In this document: one piece after another, positions 11,881-21,160 of the stretch
Numbering within the stretch: position 1 is the stretch's first letter
How the letters are laid out: every line of letters begins with the position of its first letter
NCBI RefSeq assembly: GCF_028682635.1
Contig: NZ_JANHLK010000008.1
Span: forward strand, 124,001 to 188,000
Direction of reading: 5' to 3'
Source: Pseudomonas putida
GTDB lineage: Bacteria; Pseudomonadota; Gammaproteobacteria; Pseudomonadales; Pseudomonadaceae
DNA: 64,000 bases
The notes under the pieces: model-generated
What the model was told of the DNA's origin: nothing
The model's database searches: none
The model's input: the letters and a program-made list of their open reading frames with translations, nothing else
Position numbers and translations under genes: made by a program

Positions 11881-13194
11881 ATGAAAGTGTTGAAAGGCCA
11901 GGACATCCTGGCACTTGGTTTTATGACGTTTGCCCTGTTCGTCGGGGCTGGCAACATCATCTTCCCGCCTATCGTCGGTTTGCAGTCCGGGCCTCACGTC
12001 TGGATGGCGGCGCTGGGCTTCCTGATCACCGCGGTCGGCCTGCCCGTGGTCACCGTCGTCGCCCTGGCCAAGGTCGGTGGCGCCATGGATGCCCTGAGCA
12101 GCCCGATCGGCAAGATCGCCGGTGGCCTGCTCGCGGCGGCCTGCTACCTGGCTGTCGGCCCGCTGTTCGCCACGCCGCGTACCGCGACCGTGTCGTTCGA
12201 AGTCGGCCTGGCGCCCCTGACCGGCGAAAGCCCGCTGGCGCTATTCCTCTACAGTTCCGTGTACTTCCTGGTGGTGTTCTTCATCTCGCTGTACCCGGGT
12301 CGTCTGCTCGATACCGTAGGGCGCTTCCTCGCGCCGCTGAAGATCATCGCCCTGGCCGCGCTCGGCATTGCCGCGTTCGCCTTGCCGGCGGGTGACATTG
12401 GCCATGCAACGCCGGAATACGTGGCGGCGCCGTTCTCCCAGGGCTTCATCAATGGTTACCTGACCATGGATACCCTCGGTGCACTGGTGTTCGGCATCGT
12501 CATCGTCAATGCCATCCGCTCGCGCGGCGTCGAGTCGCCGGCGTTGATCACGCGTTACGCGATCATTGCCGGCCTGATTGCCGGCGTAGGCCTGGCGTTG
12601 GTCTACATCAGCCTGTTCCGCCTGGGTTCGGGTAGCCATGAAGTCGCTGCTGGTGCCACCAATGGCGCGGCCGTGTTGCACGCCTACGTGCAGCACACCT
12701 TCGGCTCCTTGGGCAGCGGTTTCCTCGCCGTCCTGATCTCGCTGGCGTGCCTGGTCACGGCGGTCGGCCTGACCTGTGCCTGCGCCGAGTACTTCAGCCG
12801 GGTGCTGCCACTGTCCTACAAGACGCTGGTGATCATCCTCGCGGCGTTCTCCCTGCTGGTGTCCAACCTGGGCCTGACCAAGCTGATCGCGTTCTCGATC
12901 CCGGTACTGACCGCGATCTACCCGCCGTGCATCGCCCTGGTGGCCCTGAGCTTCTGCAAGGACTTCTGGCATGAACAAGGCCGCATCGTCGGTCCGGTGA
13001 TGCTGGTGTCGTTCATCTTCGGCCTGATCGATGCCCTCAAGGGCGCCGGCCTGGCGGACTGGATGCCGACCCAACTGTCGCACCTGCCGCTCAGCGAGCA
13101 AGGCCTGGCGTGGCTGGTGCCGTCGGTGATGACCCTGGTGGTAGCGGTGGTTTGCGACCGTCTGCTGGGCAAGCGCGAAGAAGCGCTGGCTTAA
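11881..13194 (+). CDS. brnQ: branched-chain amino acid carrier BrnQ/BraB (LIVCS family)
   Basis: Cation-coupled uptake of leucine, isoleucine and valine across the inner membrane. The 437-residue hydrophobic protein has about 12 membrane segments and the family signature near the N-terminus ([16 protein letters not shown]). In P. aeruginosa the gene after sucD is braB, which agrees with this call. The ATG at 11881 starts [20 protein letters not shown]. No strong ribosome site is visible, and the structured leader may affect translation. A strong terminator follows. Confidence 0.93.
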   Translation: MKVLKGQDILALGFMTFALFVGAGNIIFPPIVGLQSGPHVWMAALGFLITAVGLPVVTVVALAKVGGAMDALSSPIGKIAGGLLAAACYLAVGPLFATPRTATVSFEVGLAPLTGESPLALFLYSSVYFLVVFFISLYPGRLLDTVGRFLAPLKIIALAALGIAAFALPAGDIGHATPEYVAAPFSQGFINGYLTMDTLGALVFGIVIVNAIRSRGVESPALITRYAIIAGLIAGVGLALVYISLFRLGSGSHEVAAGATNGAAVLHAYVQHTFGSLGSGFLAVLISLACLVTAVGLTCACAEYFSRVLPLSYKTLVIILAAFSLLVSNLGLTKLIAFSIPVLTAIYPPCIALVALSFCKDFWHEQGRIVGPVMLVSFIFGLIDALKGAGLADWMPTQLSHLPLSEQGLAWLVPSVMTLVVAVVCDRLLGKREEALA

Positions 13195-13236
13195 GCGTTG
13201 CCGGCCCGCCACGAGCGGGCTTGCAGGCAAAAACAG

Positions 13237-13272
13237 AAATGCCCCGTATCAATCGATACGGGGCATTTTTTT
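13237..13272 (+). terminator. intrinsic terminator after brnQ
   Basis: A 14-bp perfect stem (AAATGCCCCGTATC pairing with GATACGGGGCATTT around AATC) followed by seven T residues. A strong rho-independent terminator. Confidence 0.92.
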
Positions 13273-13330
13273 ATGGGGAGATGCGGTGCCTTTTCTTCTG
13301 CGCTAACGTCGAAAGACTGCGCAATCCAAT

Positions 13331-13431
13331 TGTAGGAGCGAGCTTGCTCGCGAAGGACGCGAATCATGGCGTGTGTTTTCTGGATAAACGCGTTGCTCTC
13401 AGGTTCTTCGCGAGCAAGCTCGCTCCTACAA
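13331..13431. repeat. inverted pair of REP elements
   Basis: REP copies with core GAGCGAGCTTGCTCGCGAA at 13331-13354 and its reverse complement at 13406-13431, separated by about 50 nt. They lie between the brnQ terminator and the DUF599 gene. Confidence 0.9.
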
Positions 13432-13471
13432 GGGGTATCGGTGTACCAGCCACTCCATCAAAAGGACCTGC

Positions 13472-14209
13472 ATGTCGTTCATCCAAGCCAACCTGATCCA
13501 CATCCTCGCGGCCATCTGGTTCGTCATCTGCTGGGGCGGTTACACCCGCTATGCGACCTGGAAGGGCCGTGACACGGCCTGCCTGGCCAGCGTGCTGCAC
13601 CTGTATCGCGAAGACTGGATGCGCCGCATGCTGTTGCGTGACAACCGCATCGCCGATGCCAGCGTGATCGGCAACCTGGAGCGCAATGCGTCGTTCTTTG
13701 CCTCCAGCACCCTGATTATCCTGGCCGGTATTCTCACGGTCCTTGGGGCGTCGGAAAGGGCGGTGTCGTTGCTGGCGGATATCCCGATGGTGCAGCAGGC
13801 GTCCCAGGGGATGTCGGAGATCAAGTTGCTGTGTTTGGCGCTGGTGTTCGTTTATGCATTTTTTACCTTCAGCTGGTGCATGCGCCAGTACAACTTCGCC
13901 GCCATCCTGGTGGGCTCGGCGCCCATGGTCGGCGAGCGTCATGTATCGGAGCAGGAGCGCAAAGCCTTTGCCAATCGGGCAGCCCGGGTTATTTCCATGG
14001 CCGCCAACCAGTTCAACTTCGGCCTGCGCTCTTACTATTTCGGCATGACCATGCTGGCCTGGTTCGTCAGCCCCTGGTTGTTCATGTTGATGAGTGCCGG
14101 CGTGGTGTTCGTGCTGTATCGCCGTGAGTTTCACTCCGACGTTCTCGATGTGATGGTCTATACCCCTACAGAGGCGCCATTGCCCGAGGTGAACAAAGAG
14201 GCCGCTTGA
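13472..14209 (+). CDS. DUF599 family membrane protein
   Basis: A 245-residue protein of the DUF599 family; its function is not known. About four membrane segments are seen: around residues 5-23 (IHILAAIWFVICWGGY), 73-90, 113-135 and near 200-225. The segment NRIADASVIGNLERNASFFASSTLII is the conserved family core. Its stop overlaps the next start (ATGA), so it is coupled to the MAPEG gene. The matching P. aeruginosa gene also follows braB. Confidence 0.85.
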   Translation: MSFIQANLIHILAAIWFVICWGGYTRYATWKGRDTACLASVLHLYREDWMRRMLLRDNRIADASVIGNLERNASFFASSTLIILAGILTVLGASERAVSLLADIPMVQQASQGMSEIKLLCLALVFVYAFFTFSWCMRQYNFAAILVGSAPMVGERHVSEQERKAFANRAARVISMAANQFNFGLRSYYFGMTMLAWFVSPWLFMLMSAGVVFVLYRREFHSDVLDVMVYTPTEAPLPEVNKEAA

Positions 14210-14610
14210 TGAGTATTCCATTTTGGTGCGTGTTTATCAGTGCCGTACTGATTTACGTGGCGCGCATGCCCGTGACCACGGCCATGAAAGAGCAGGGCGG
14301 TTACAACAATCACCTGCCGCGCCAACAGCAAGCGCAGCTCACAGGGCTGGGCGCGCGCGCGTTGGCGGCGCATCAGAACAGTTTCGAGGCCTTCATATTG
14401 TTTGCGGTGGGGGTGTTGATGGCTCACACCACACAAACGGCGGGTTGGCTGATCGACTCGCTGGCGATCATCTTTGTGGTTACACGAGTCCTTTACCTGC
14501 TGTGTTATTGGAAAGACCTGGCCTGGCAACGCAGCCTGGTCTGGCTGGTGGGTTTGATCTGTTCCTTGTTGCTGATGATTAGTCCGACTTTTCGAACGAT
14601 TTTGCTCTAG
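14209..14610 (+). CDS. MAPEG family membrane protein
   Basis: A 133-residue protein with four predicted membrane helices and the MAPEG pattern: an N-terminal helix, a loop with RQQQAQLTGLGARALAAHQNSFEAF where the R..AHxNxxE signature binds glutathione or lipid in characterised members, then helices VGVLMAHTT and VTRVLYLLCYW. MAPEG proteins act in eicosanoid and glutathione metabolism in eukaryotes; the bacterial role is unclear. It starts at the ATGA overlap with the DUF599 gene and ends 23 nt before a terminator. Confidence 0.85.
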   Translation: MSIPFWCVFISAVLIYVARMPVTTAMKEQGGYNNHLPRQQQAQLTGLGARALAAHQNSFEAFILFAVGVLMAHTTQTAGWLIDSLAIIFVVTRVLYLLCYWKDLAWQRSLVWLVGLICSLLLMISPTFRTILL

Positions 14611-14632
14611 CGAATAAATCGCAGGCAAAAGA

Positions 14633-14658
14633 AAACCCGCACTTGGCGGGTTTTTTTT
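14633..14658. terminator. bidirectional intrinsic terminator
   Basis: AAAACCCGC-ACTT-GGCGGGTTTTTTTT. The stem is flanked by A-rich sequence on the left and T-rich sequence on the right, so it can end both the plus-strand MAPEG gene and the minus-strand lipoprotein gene that converge on it. Confidence 0.85.
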
Positions 14659-14676
14659 ACCACGCTAAAAACCGGA

Positions 14677-14913
14677 TCAGTTTTTAGGCGCGGCTTCTTT
14701 TGCTGCGGCTTCGTTCGATTCAGCCTGAGCTTTGGCGGCTTCGGCATTTTCTTTTGCAGCGTCGTTCACTTTATCCTGAGCTTTGTTCATGTCTTGCTGT
14801 GCTTGCTCAGCATGTTCGGCGGCATCTTGAGCTTTGTCCTCGGATTTTTTATCGCAAGCAGCGAGACCGAGGGAAGCGGTCAACATCAAGGCAATAGCAA
14901 AAGTCTTACGCAT
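14677..14913 (-). CDS. small Ala/Lys/Glu-rich lipoprotein
   Basis: A 78-residue protein with a lipoprotein signal peptide (MRKTFAIALMLTASLGLAAC, lipobox LAAC with Cys20) and a mature part almost entirely of A, E, K, D, Q and N. The pattern DKAQDAAEHAEQAQQDMNKAQD suggests one long charged helix or coiled coil. Ribosome site AAGGAG lies upstream on the minus strand. The role is unknown; helical lipoproteins of this size resemble envelope spacer or stress proteins, but no homology is claimed. Confidence 0.8.
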   Translation of the reverse strand: MRKTFAIALMLTASLGLAACDKKSEDKAQDAAEHAEQAQQDMNKAQDKVNDAAKENAEAAKAQAESNEAAAKEAAPKN

Positions 14914-15071
14914 GGGGTGTTTCTCCTTGTGGAAAAGATCTATCTGGCCTTAAGAGCCTTGGCGTCATGGTTAAGTTCCACAAATTATTTCAGATATATA
15001 AGTTTGTTCTAGCGCGGAACCTTTACCTGGCTCTCTACTTCACTGCCAACTAAACAAGAGTCTTTATCAAC

Positions 15072-15548
15072 ATGGCCGAAAACCCCGTTTTTGAGCGTGC
15101 GACACGGTTCCTGTCGGCGCTGCGACATTGTTCGGTGCTCGGGTTGCGGGTTCACAGCGCCGGCGCCGAAGGGCTGACCGTAGTGCTGCCATACAGCCCG
15201 CAGATCGTCGGCAACCCCCAGACCGGGGTAATTCACGGCGGCGCCCTGACCACCTTGATGGACACCGCCTGTGGCATGTCTACCCTCTGCGTACTGCCTG
15301 AGTTCGAAGTCTGCCCGACCCTCGACCTGCGCATCGACTACATGCACGCTGCCGAACCGCATAAGGATGTCTATGGCTTCGCCCAGTGCTATCGGGTGAC
15401 CACCGACGTGATATTCGCCCGCGGATTTGCCTATCAGGATGACCCGGAGCAGCCGATTGCCCATGTCGTCGGCACTTTCATGCGCATGGGCAAGGGCATC
15501 AAGGGGACCAAGGGTTTTGGCGGCGTGATTGCCGGAGGTGCGAAGTGA
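15072..15548 (+). CDS. PaaI-type hotdog thioesterase (first of a pair)
   Basis: A 158-residue hotdog-fold protein of the PaaI/YbgC acyl-CoA thioesterase type. The motif NPQTGVIHGGALTTLMDTACG is the family hallmark (HGG loop, Asp at the start of the long helix). The substrate cannot be told from sequence. The stop overlaps the GTG start of the next gene, a second hotdog protein, so the two may form a heteromeric enzyme. Confidence 0.87.
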   Translation: MAENPVFERATRFLSALRHCSVLGLRVHSAGAEGLTVVLPYSPQIVGNPQTGVIHGGALTTLMDTACGMSTLCVLPEFEVCPTLDLRIDYMHAAEPHKDVYGFAQCYRVTTDVIFARGFAYQDDPEQPIAHVVGTFMRMGKGIKGTKGFGGVIAGGAK

Positions 15549-15997
15549 GCGAGTCATTCAAGGAGCAACTGCAACAGGCCCATGAGCAGGGCGAATATGC
15601 GCCGCTGTTGAACCTGATTCCCTACGCCGGATTGATCGGTGTCGAATGCTCGCGGGTGGGGGATGAGTTGCTGTTTCGCCTGCCGGCCAACAAGGACAAC
15701 ATCGGCAACCCGTTGTTGCCGGCCATCCATGGCGGCGTGATCGCCGGTTTCATGGAGCTTTCCGCCGCGCTGCACCTGCTGGTGGCGATCGGTTCGCCGG
15801 GCGTGCCGAAGATCATCGACTTCTCCCTCGATTACCTGCGCGCCGGGCAGTTTCGCGATACCTGGGCCCGTTGCCAGGTGTGTCGCCAGGGGCGCCGGGT
15901 CGCCAACGTGGCGATTACCGCCTGGCAAAGCACCGAGGCGGAACCCATCGCCACGGCCCGGGCGCATTTCAAACTTGATGAGCCCTTGAAATCCTGA
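15545..15997 (+). CDS. PaaI-type hotdog thioesterase (second of a pair)
   Basis: A 150-residue hotdog-fold protein with NPLLPAIHGGVIAGFMELSAALHL. The helix-start acid is Glu rather than the Asp of its upstream partner, and the sequences are clearly diverged. It starts with GTG in a GTGA overlap with the preceding gene. Its 3' end overlaps the -35 element of the htpG heat-shock promoter. Confidence 0.85.
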   Translation: MSESFKEQLQQAHEQGEYAPLLNLIPYAGLIGVECSRVGDELLFRLPANKDNIGNPLLPAIHGGVIAGFMELSAALHLLVAIGSPGVPKIIDFSLDYLRAGQFRDTWARCQVCRQGRRVANVAITAWQSTEAEPIATARAHFKLDEPLKS

Positions 15998-16012
15998 ATG
16001 CTGCCCCCAACT
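15985..16012 (+). promoter_or_regulatory. sigma-32 (heat-shock) type promoter of htpG
   Basis: CTTGAAA (15985-15991), a 13-nt spacer and CCCCAACT (16005-16012). The RpoH consensus in E. coli is CTTGAAA, 11-16 nt, CCCCATNT, so only one defined base differs. It is 66 nt upstream of the htpG start, and its -35 box lies inside the end of the thioesterase gene. Confidence 0.75.
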
Positions 16013-16078
16013 CTGATGACAACCCGCCGCCGACCCTGAAGGTCGCGGCTTATGCCATCTGATTGGAGTTTGATGACC

Positions 16079-17983
16079 ATGAGTGTGGAAACTCAAAAGG
16101 AAACCCTGGGCTTCCAGACCGAGGTGAAGCAACTGCTGCACCTCATGATCCATTCGCTGTATTCCAACAAGGAAATTTTCCTTCGCGAACTGATCTCGAA
16201 CGCCTCTGACGCTGTAGACAAATTACGTTTCGAAGCCTTGGCCAAGCCAGAGCTGCTGGAAGGCGGCGCCGAACTGAAAATCCGCGTGAGCTTCGACAAG
16301 GACGCCAAGACCGTCACCCTCGAAGACAACGGTATCGGCATGAGCCGCGAAGACGCGATCACCCACCTGGGCACCATCGCCAAGTCGGGCACCGCCGATT
16401 TCATGAAACACCTGACCGGCGACCAGAAGAAAGATTCGCACCTGATCGGCCAGTTCGGTGTCGGTTTCTACTCCGCATTCATCGTCGCTGACAAAGTCGA
16501 CGTGTACAGCCGTCGTGCCGGCAGCGCTGCCAGCGAAGGCGTGCACTGGTCGTCCAAAGGTGAGGGCGATTTCGAAGTCGCCACCATCGACAAGGCTGAC
16601 CGTGGCACTCGCATCGTCCTGCACCTGAAGTCCGGTGAAGACGAGTTCGCCGATGGCTGGCGTCTGCGCAACATCATCAAGAAGTACTCCGACCACATCG
16701 CCTTGCCGATCGAGTTGCCGAAAGAAGTGGCAGCCGTGGAAGGCGAGGAGAAGCCTGCCGTTGAATGGGAAACCGTCAACCGCGCCAGCGCCCTGTGGAC
16801 TCGCCCTCGCACTGAAGTGAAGGACGAGGAATACCAGGAGTTCTACAAGCACATCGCCCACGATTTCGAAAACCCGCTGAGCTGGAGCCACAACAAGGTT
16901 GAAGGCAAGCTGGAATACAGCTCGCTGCTGTACGTGCCGGCCCGTGCGCCATTCGACCTGTACCAGCGTGAAGCACCGAAAGGTCTGAAGCTGTACGTGC
17001 AGCGCGTGTTCGTCATGGATCAGGCCGAGTCTTTCCTGCCGCTGTACCTGCGCTTCATCAAAGGCGTGGTCGACTCCAATGACCTGTCGCTGAACGTGTC
17101 GCGGGAAATCCTGCAGAAAGACCCGATCATCGACTCCATGAAGTCGGCGCTGACCAAGCGCGTGCTGGACATGCTGGAAAAACTGGCGAAGAACGACCCA
17201 GAGCAATACAAAGGCTTCTGGAAAAACTTCGGCCAGGTCATGAAAGAAGGCCCGGCAGAAGACTTCGCCAACAAAGAGAAAATCGCCGGCCTGTTGCGTT
17301 TTGCATCGACCATCGGTGATGACGGCGAACAGGTAGTCGGCCTGGCCGAGTACCTGGCACGCGCCAAGGAAGGTCAGGACAAGATCTACTACCTGACCGG
17401 CGAAACCTACGCACAGGTCAAGAACAGCCCGCACCTGGAAGTCTTCCGCAAGAAAGGCATCGAAGTGCTTCTGCTGACTGACCGTATCGACGAGTGGCTG
17501 ATGAGCTACCTGAGCGATTTCGACGGCAAGAGCTTTGTCGACGTGGCGCGCGGTGACCTGGACCTGGGCAACCTGGACTCGGAAGAGGACAAGAAAGCCG
17601 CGGAAGAAGTCGCCAAGTCCAAGGAAGGTCTGGTCGAGCGTCTGAAGACCGCGCTGGGCGAATCCGTGGCTGAAGTACGGGTATCCCATCGCCTGACCGA
17701 CTCCCCGGCGATCCTGGCCATCGGCGAGCAGGACCTGGGCCTGCAGATGCGTCAGATCCTCGAAGCCAGCGGGCAGAAGGTACCGGATTCGAAGCCGATC
17801 TTCGAATTCAACCCGGCTCACCCACTGATCGAGAAGCTCGACAACGAGCAGAGCGACGAGCGCTTTGGCGATCTGTCGCACATCCTCTTCGATCAGGCGG
17901 CCCTGGCGGCCGGCGATAGCTTGAAAGACCCGGCGGCCTATGTGCGTCGTCTGAACAAGCTATTGGTTGAGCTGTCGGCTTAA
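16079..17983 (+). CDS. htpG: molecular chaperone HtpG (bacterial Hsp90)
   Basis: ATP-dependent cytosolic chaperone. It is 634 residues, the Pseudomonas length. The GHKL ATPase domain shows [16 protein letters not shown] and [11 protein letters not shown]; the middle domain has [10 protein letters not shown] with the catalytic Arg; the C-terminal dimerisation domain ends KLLVELSA. The start at 16079 gives [16 protein letters not shown], with GGAG (16065-16068) at 10 nt; an ATG at 16073 has only 4 nt spacing. A heat-shock promoter precedes it and a terminator follows. Confidence 0.98.
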   Translation: MSVETQKETLGFQTEVKQLLHLMIHSLYSNKEIFLRELISNASDAVDKLRFEALAKPELLEGGAELKIRVSFDKDAKTVTLEDNGIGMSREDAITHLGTIAKSGTADFMKHLTGDQKKDSHLIGQFGVGFYSAFIVADKVDVYSRRAGSAASEGVHWSSKGEGDFEVATIDKADRGTRIVLHLKSGEDEFADGWRLRNIIKKYSDHIALPIELPKEVAAVEGEEKPAVEWETVNRASALWTRPRTEVKDEEYQEFYKHIAHDFENPLSWSHNKVEGKLEYSSLLYVPARAPFDLYQREAPKGLKLYVQRVFVMDQAESFLPLYLRFIKGVVDSNDLSLNVSREILQKDPIIDSMKSALTKRVLDMLEKLAKNDPEQYKGFWKNFGQVMKEGPAEDFANKEKIAGLLRFASTIGDDGEQVVGLAEYLARAKEGQDKIYYLTGETYAQVKNSPHLEVFRKKGIEVLLLTDRIDEWLMSYLSDFDGKSFVDVARGDLDLGNLDSEEDKKAAEEVAKSKEGLVERLKTALGESVAEVRVSHRLTDSPAILAIGEQDLGLQMRQILEASGQKVPDSKPIFEFNPAHPLIEKLDNEQSDERFGDLSHILFDQAALAAGDSLKDPAAYVRRLNKLLVELSA

Positions 17984-17994
17984 CAGCGTTGTAG

Positions 17995-18019
17995 AAAAAC
18001 CCGCTTCGGCGGGTTTTTT
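17995..18019 (+). terminator. intrinsic terminator after htpG
   Basis: AACCCGC-TTCG-GCGGGTT stem with six T residues, 12 nt after the htpG stop. Confidence 0.9.
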
Positions 18020-18050
18020 CATTCTGGTGTAAAAAAATCAGGAGTCAGAA

Positions 18051-18779
18051 ATGAGCCAAATCACTGTACGTTCTGTTGCCTATCAGATTGATGGCCAATC
18101 CTACGAAAGCCGGCTGGCGTTCGACGCTGACCACAAAGGGCCGCGTCCAGGCCTGTTGATGGCGCCGAACTGGATGGGCGTCGGTGCCGGTGCCGAGGAG
18201 ATCGCCAAGTCGGTCGCGGCCAAGGGCTACGTGGTGCTGATCGCGGATCTCTATGGTCAATCGGTTCGTCCGCAGAACAACGATGAGGCAGGCGCGGCAA
18301 TGATGCCGCTGAAGAACGATCGGCCGTTGCTGCGCAAGCGCATGCAAGTGGCGTTCGAGCAGTTGCAAAGCCAGGGTGAGGCCGCTGTCGATACGTCGAA
18401 ACTGGCCACGTTCGGTTTCTGTTTCGGTGGTTGCTGCGCGCTGGAGTTTGCGCGTACGGGTGCGCCCGTGAAGGCGGCGGTGTCGTTCCACGGTACGCTG
18501 GATACCCCGGACGTCAATGATGCGAAAAACATCAAGGGCTCGGTATTGGTGCTGCACGGTGCTTCCGATCCGTTGGTGCCCAAAGAGCAACTTCCGGCGT
18601 TCGAAGATGAAATGAATGCTGCTGGTGTGGATTGGCAGCTGCTGAGCTACGGCGGCGCGTTTCACTCGTTCACCGATCCCCATGCGAACGTACCGGGCAT
18701 GATGATGTACGACGCCAAGGTCGCCGCTCGGGCCTTCACTTCGATGCACAATCTGCTGGATGAAGTGTTCAAGGGCTGA
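18051..18779 (+). CDS. dienelactone hydrolase family protein
   Basis: A 242-residue alpha/beta hydrolase of the dienelactone hydrolase family. The nucleophile is Cys in GFCFGGCC; the acid is likely Asp in GASDPLV and the base His in GGAFHSFTDP. The classic enzyme opens dienelactones in chlorocatechol breakdown, but members found next to housekeeping genes act on unknown esters. It has its own ribosome site (AGGAG) between the htpG terminator and a REP pair, so it is probably monocistronic. Confidence 0.9.
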   Translation: MSQITVRSVAYQIDGQSYESRLAFDADHKGPRPGLLMAPNWMGVGAGAEEIAKSVAAKGYVVLIADLYGQSVRPQNNDEAGAAMMPLKNDRPLLRKRMQVAFEQLQSQGEAAVDTSKLATFGFCFGGCCALEFARTGAPVKAAVSFHGTLDTPDVNDAKNIKGSVLVLHGASDPLVPKEQLPAFEDEMNAAGVDWQLLSYGGAFHSFTDPHANVPGMMMYDAKVAARAFTSMHNLLDEVFKG

Positions 18780-18797
18780 TTGCGATAGTGCCGGCCT

Positions 18798-18863
18798 CTT
18801 CGCGAGCAAGCCCGCTCCCACATTGGAATGCGGTCAACTGTGGGAGCGGGCTTGCTCGCGAAG
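18798..18863. repeat. inverted pair of REP elements
   Basis: Two exact 24-nt complementary copies of the GGAGCGGGCTTGCTCGCGAAG repeat (18798-18821 and 18840-18863) around an 18-nt centre. The centre is the reverse complement, with small changes, of the centre of the pair at 11569-11634. Confidence 0.92.
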
Positions 18864-18887
18864 GCGATGTGAAATTCACAAAAAGTC

Positions 18888-19748
18888 TTAAGGAAGTTCG
18901 ATCCGCTCAACTTCCCCCGGCACCGTCGGCCAATCCCCGGCGGCCCAACGCCGGCGCGCTTCATCGATGGCTGCCGGGTCGCTCGCCACGAAATTCCAGT
19001 TGATCCGCCGCGGCCCATCCAGCGGCGCACCCCCGAACACCACCGCATGACTGTCGCTCTCGGCGAACAACGTCATCTCTTCCCCGGCCGGCAACACCAC
19101 CAGCGAATGCGGCGCTATCGGCTCGCCATCGAGCTGCACGTCACCGCTCAATACATACAGCGCGCGCTCTTCATGCTCGGTGGGAATCAACAGGGTCGTC
19201 GCCGTTTGCAGATTCACCTCGGCATACAGCGTCGGAGAAAGCACCGGCACAGGCGATTCGAGGCAAAAGCCCGAGCCCGCGATCATGCGGATCTTCACCC
19301 CGAGGTTTTCGCTGACCGGCAGCGTGGCAGCGGGGTGGTGGCTGTAGTGTCCCGGTCCCTGTTCCTTGTCTTTGGGAGAAGCCAGCCAGATCTGCAAACC
19401 GTGCATCGTAAAGCCGCTGTCTTTTAGCGCGTCGGGCGTGCGCTCGACATGAGCGATGGCGCTGCCAGCGGTCATCCAGCTGACATCCCCGGCGTTGACC
19501 ACCTGGTCCGAACCGAGGCTGTCCTTGTGCTGCAACTGGCCTTCAAACAGGTAGGTGAGCGTGGACAGCCCAATGTGTGGATGCTGGCGGATGTTCATGC
19601 CCGTGCCCGCGGCATAACGGGTTTCGAGCATGTGGTCGAAAAACACGAAGGGCCCGACATTGCGGCATTTGGCAGACGGCAACGGGCGAAGAATCGGCTG
19701 GCCTTCGACATCTTCGGCGCGGGGGCGGATCACGAGCGGAGTGTTCAT
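18888..19748 (-). CDS. pirin family protein
   Basis: A 286-residue bicupin of the pirin family. The N-terminal cupin has the metal-binding pattern RQHPHIGLSTLTYLFEGQLQHKDSLGS. Pirins are iron proteins; some have quercetin dioxygenase activity and others act as redox cofactors of regulators, and which applies here is not visible. The start at 19748 gives MNTPLVIRPRAEDVEGQPI; the frame stays open upstream to 19859 but that part does not look coding. It is 61 nt downstream of the OsmC gene on the same strand. Confidence 0.9.
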   Translation of the reverse strand: MNTPLVIRPRAEDVEGQPILRPLPSAKCRNVGPFVFFDHMLETRYAAGTGMNIRQHPHIGLSTLTYLFEGQLQHKDSLGSDQVVNAGDVSWMTAGSAIAHVERTPDALKDSGFTMHGLQIWLASPKDKEQGPGHYSHHPAATLPVSENLGVKIRMIAGSGFCLESPVPVLSPTLYAEVNLQTATTLLIPTEHEERALYVLSGDVQLDGEPIAPHSLVVLPAGEEMTLFAESDSHAVVFGGAPLDGPRRINWNFVASDPAAIDEARRRWAAGDWPTVPGEVERIELP

Positions 19749-19809
19749 GGTGCGTTCCAAGCTGAGCGGGTAATGCGTCGAGCATAACCCGCTTGCGCAG
19801 CCCTTGCCG

Positions 19810-20226
19810 CTATTGGCTGAACGCGCCTTCGGCCAGATGGGTTTCGATGCTGACTTCACTGCTGGTCATCAGCTTGTGCACCGGGCAACGATCGGCCACC
19901 CGGTGCAGCTCTTCGCGCTGGGCGTCGGTGAGCACGCCCTTGAGGGTCAGTTTCACATGCAGGGCATATTTGCCTTTCTGCTCTTCGCTGTTGTCGCGTT
20001 TGACCTCCACACCAACACCGGTCAGCGGAATGTCCTTTTTCTTCGCGTACATCTTCAAGGTCAAGGCTTTGCAGGCGCCCAGCGCTGCGTCGAAATAATC
20101 ATGAGGCTCTGGCGCGCTGCCTTCGCCACCGGCGGAGACGGGAGCGTCGGCAAACAACTCGTGGTCATCGATCTGGACGGTATGGCGAAGACCTTCGGCG
20201 GAAACGGTGTTGACGGTAACAGTCAT
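19810..20226 (-). CDS. OsmC/Ohr family protein
   Basis: A 138-residue protein of the OsmC superfamily of thiol peroxidases. Both reactive Cys are present: ALGACKALTLKMYAKK and ADRCPVHKLMTSS. Such proteins detoxify organic hydroperoxides with thiol reductants. It precedes pirin on the minus strand and could be cotranscribed with it. Confidence 0.9.
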   Translation of the reverse strand: MTVTVNTVSAEGLRHTVQIDDHELFADAPVSAGGEGSAPEPHDYFDAALGACKALTLKMYAKKKDIPLTGVGVEVKRDNSEEQKGKYALHVKLTLKGVLTDAQREELHRVADRCPVHKLMTSSEVSIETHLAEGAFSQ

Positions 20227-20312
20227 GGGAAACCTCGCAGGCAGCAGGGAAAGTCATTCGATCAAAAAAGACCTTGAAGGTATAGAGCATTGCGCCAGTT
20301 GTGCGTTCCTTT

Positions 20313-20388
20313 AAAAGATCGCAGCCTTCGGCAGCTCCTACAAGAGACCGAATTCCCGTGTAGGAGCTGCCGAAGGCTGCGATCTTTT
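20313..20388. repeat. perfect 30-bp inverted repeat (GGAGCTGCCGAAGGCTGCGATC class)
   Basis: Arms 20313-20342 and 20359-20388 are exact reverse complements over 30 nt with a 16-nt centre. This repeat class differs from the GGAGCGGGCTTG REP but shares the CTCCTACA end. Other copies lie at 42863-42949 (pair) and 48285-48314 (single). Confidence 0.92.
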
Positions 20389-20393
20389 GATCT

Positions 20394-20420
20394 TAAAAAA
20401 AGCCCCGCAAGTGCGGGGCT
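20394..20420 (-). terminator. intrinsic terminator of purM-purN-DUF3108
   Basis: On the minus strand AGCCCCGC-ACTT-GCGGGGCT is followed by seven T residues. It lies 19 nt after the DUF3108 stop. Confidence 0.9.
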
Positions 20421-20438
20421 CCTTCAAACATATGAGTA

Positions 20439-21152
20439 TCAGCTGCCTTTAACCGGCTTGCCGTTCACGGTGCCGTCCAGGAGCATGATGTTGTACTCCT
20501 TGCCGTCGGTCTCGACCTGTTGCAGGCGAACCAGCAGGTAATCCCAATCCTTGGCGAACCACAGCACGGTGATGCGCTTGCTTTGTGTCGGATCGCGGAC
20601 GCGCTCGACCTTGATCGCATCGATCTGGCCAGCCTTGGTTTCGACTTTTTCCGAACCCAGCACGCGGAAGTCATAGGTATCGACTTCGCCATCATCGACA
20701 ACCTGATAGCTCATGCTTTTCTTGCCGGCGGCCACGTCATGCTGCAGCGCCAGCTGGTAGGTGGATTTGTCGAGCATGCCGCGGTTGAGGGCAATATTGA
20801 CCGCGTCGCCACGATCGGTGCCGGTGACCTTCTTGGCGGTCCAGTCGAAGTCCAGGTCAGCCTTCTTGGCTTTGCCCAGGCCACCCCGTTCGAAGTGGTA
20901 GGACTGTGGCAGCAGGGTGTCCTTGTCGACAGTCAGGGTGCTTTCTTCGGACAGGCTGGCGATCATCATCGACGCCTTGAAGTTGAGCTTCCAGACGCCG
21001 TTGGCTTCCTTGGTCAGGCTGCGTTCAGCCGTGCCGCTCATGGGCAACTGCTTCCAGTCGGCGGTGTAGCTGGCGGAGAAAGGTTGAAGGTCTGCAGCCT
21101 GTGCGAAGGGCAAGGCGAGCAGAGCGCAAGCGAAGAGCAGGGCGCGACGCAT
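20439..21152 (-). CDS. DUF3108 domain periplasmic protein
   Basis: A 237-residue secreted protein: signal peptide MRRALLFACALLALPFAQA followed by a DUF3108 beta-rich domain (FSASYTADWKQLPMSGTAERSL, then alternating strands). The function is unknown; envelope or polysaccharide roles have been suggested for the family. It begins 8 nt after purN and ends at a terminator, so it is probably the third gene of the purM-purN operon. Confidence 0.85.
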   Translation of the reverse strand: MRRALLFACALLALPFAQAADLQPFSASYTADWKQLPMSGTAERSLTKEANGVWKLNFKASMMIASLSEESTLTVDKDTLLPQSYHFERGGLGKAKKADLDFDWTAKKVTGTDRGDAVNIALNRGMLDKSTYQLALQHDVAAGKKSMSYQVVDDGEVDTYDFRVLGSEKVETKAGQIDAIKVERVRDPTQSKRITVLWFAKDWDYLLVRLQQVETDGKEYNIMLLDGTVNGKPVKGS

Positions 21153-21160
21153 AAAATCTC

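Noticed and set aside
16052..16078. Upstream extension of htpG by nine codons
   Set aside because: HtpG proteins begin [13 protein letters not shown]; the ribosome site GGAG fits the start at 16079.
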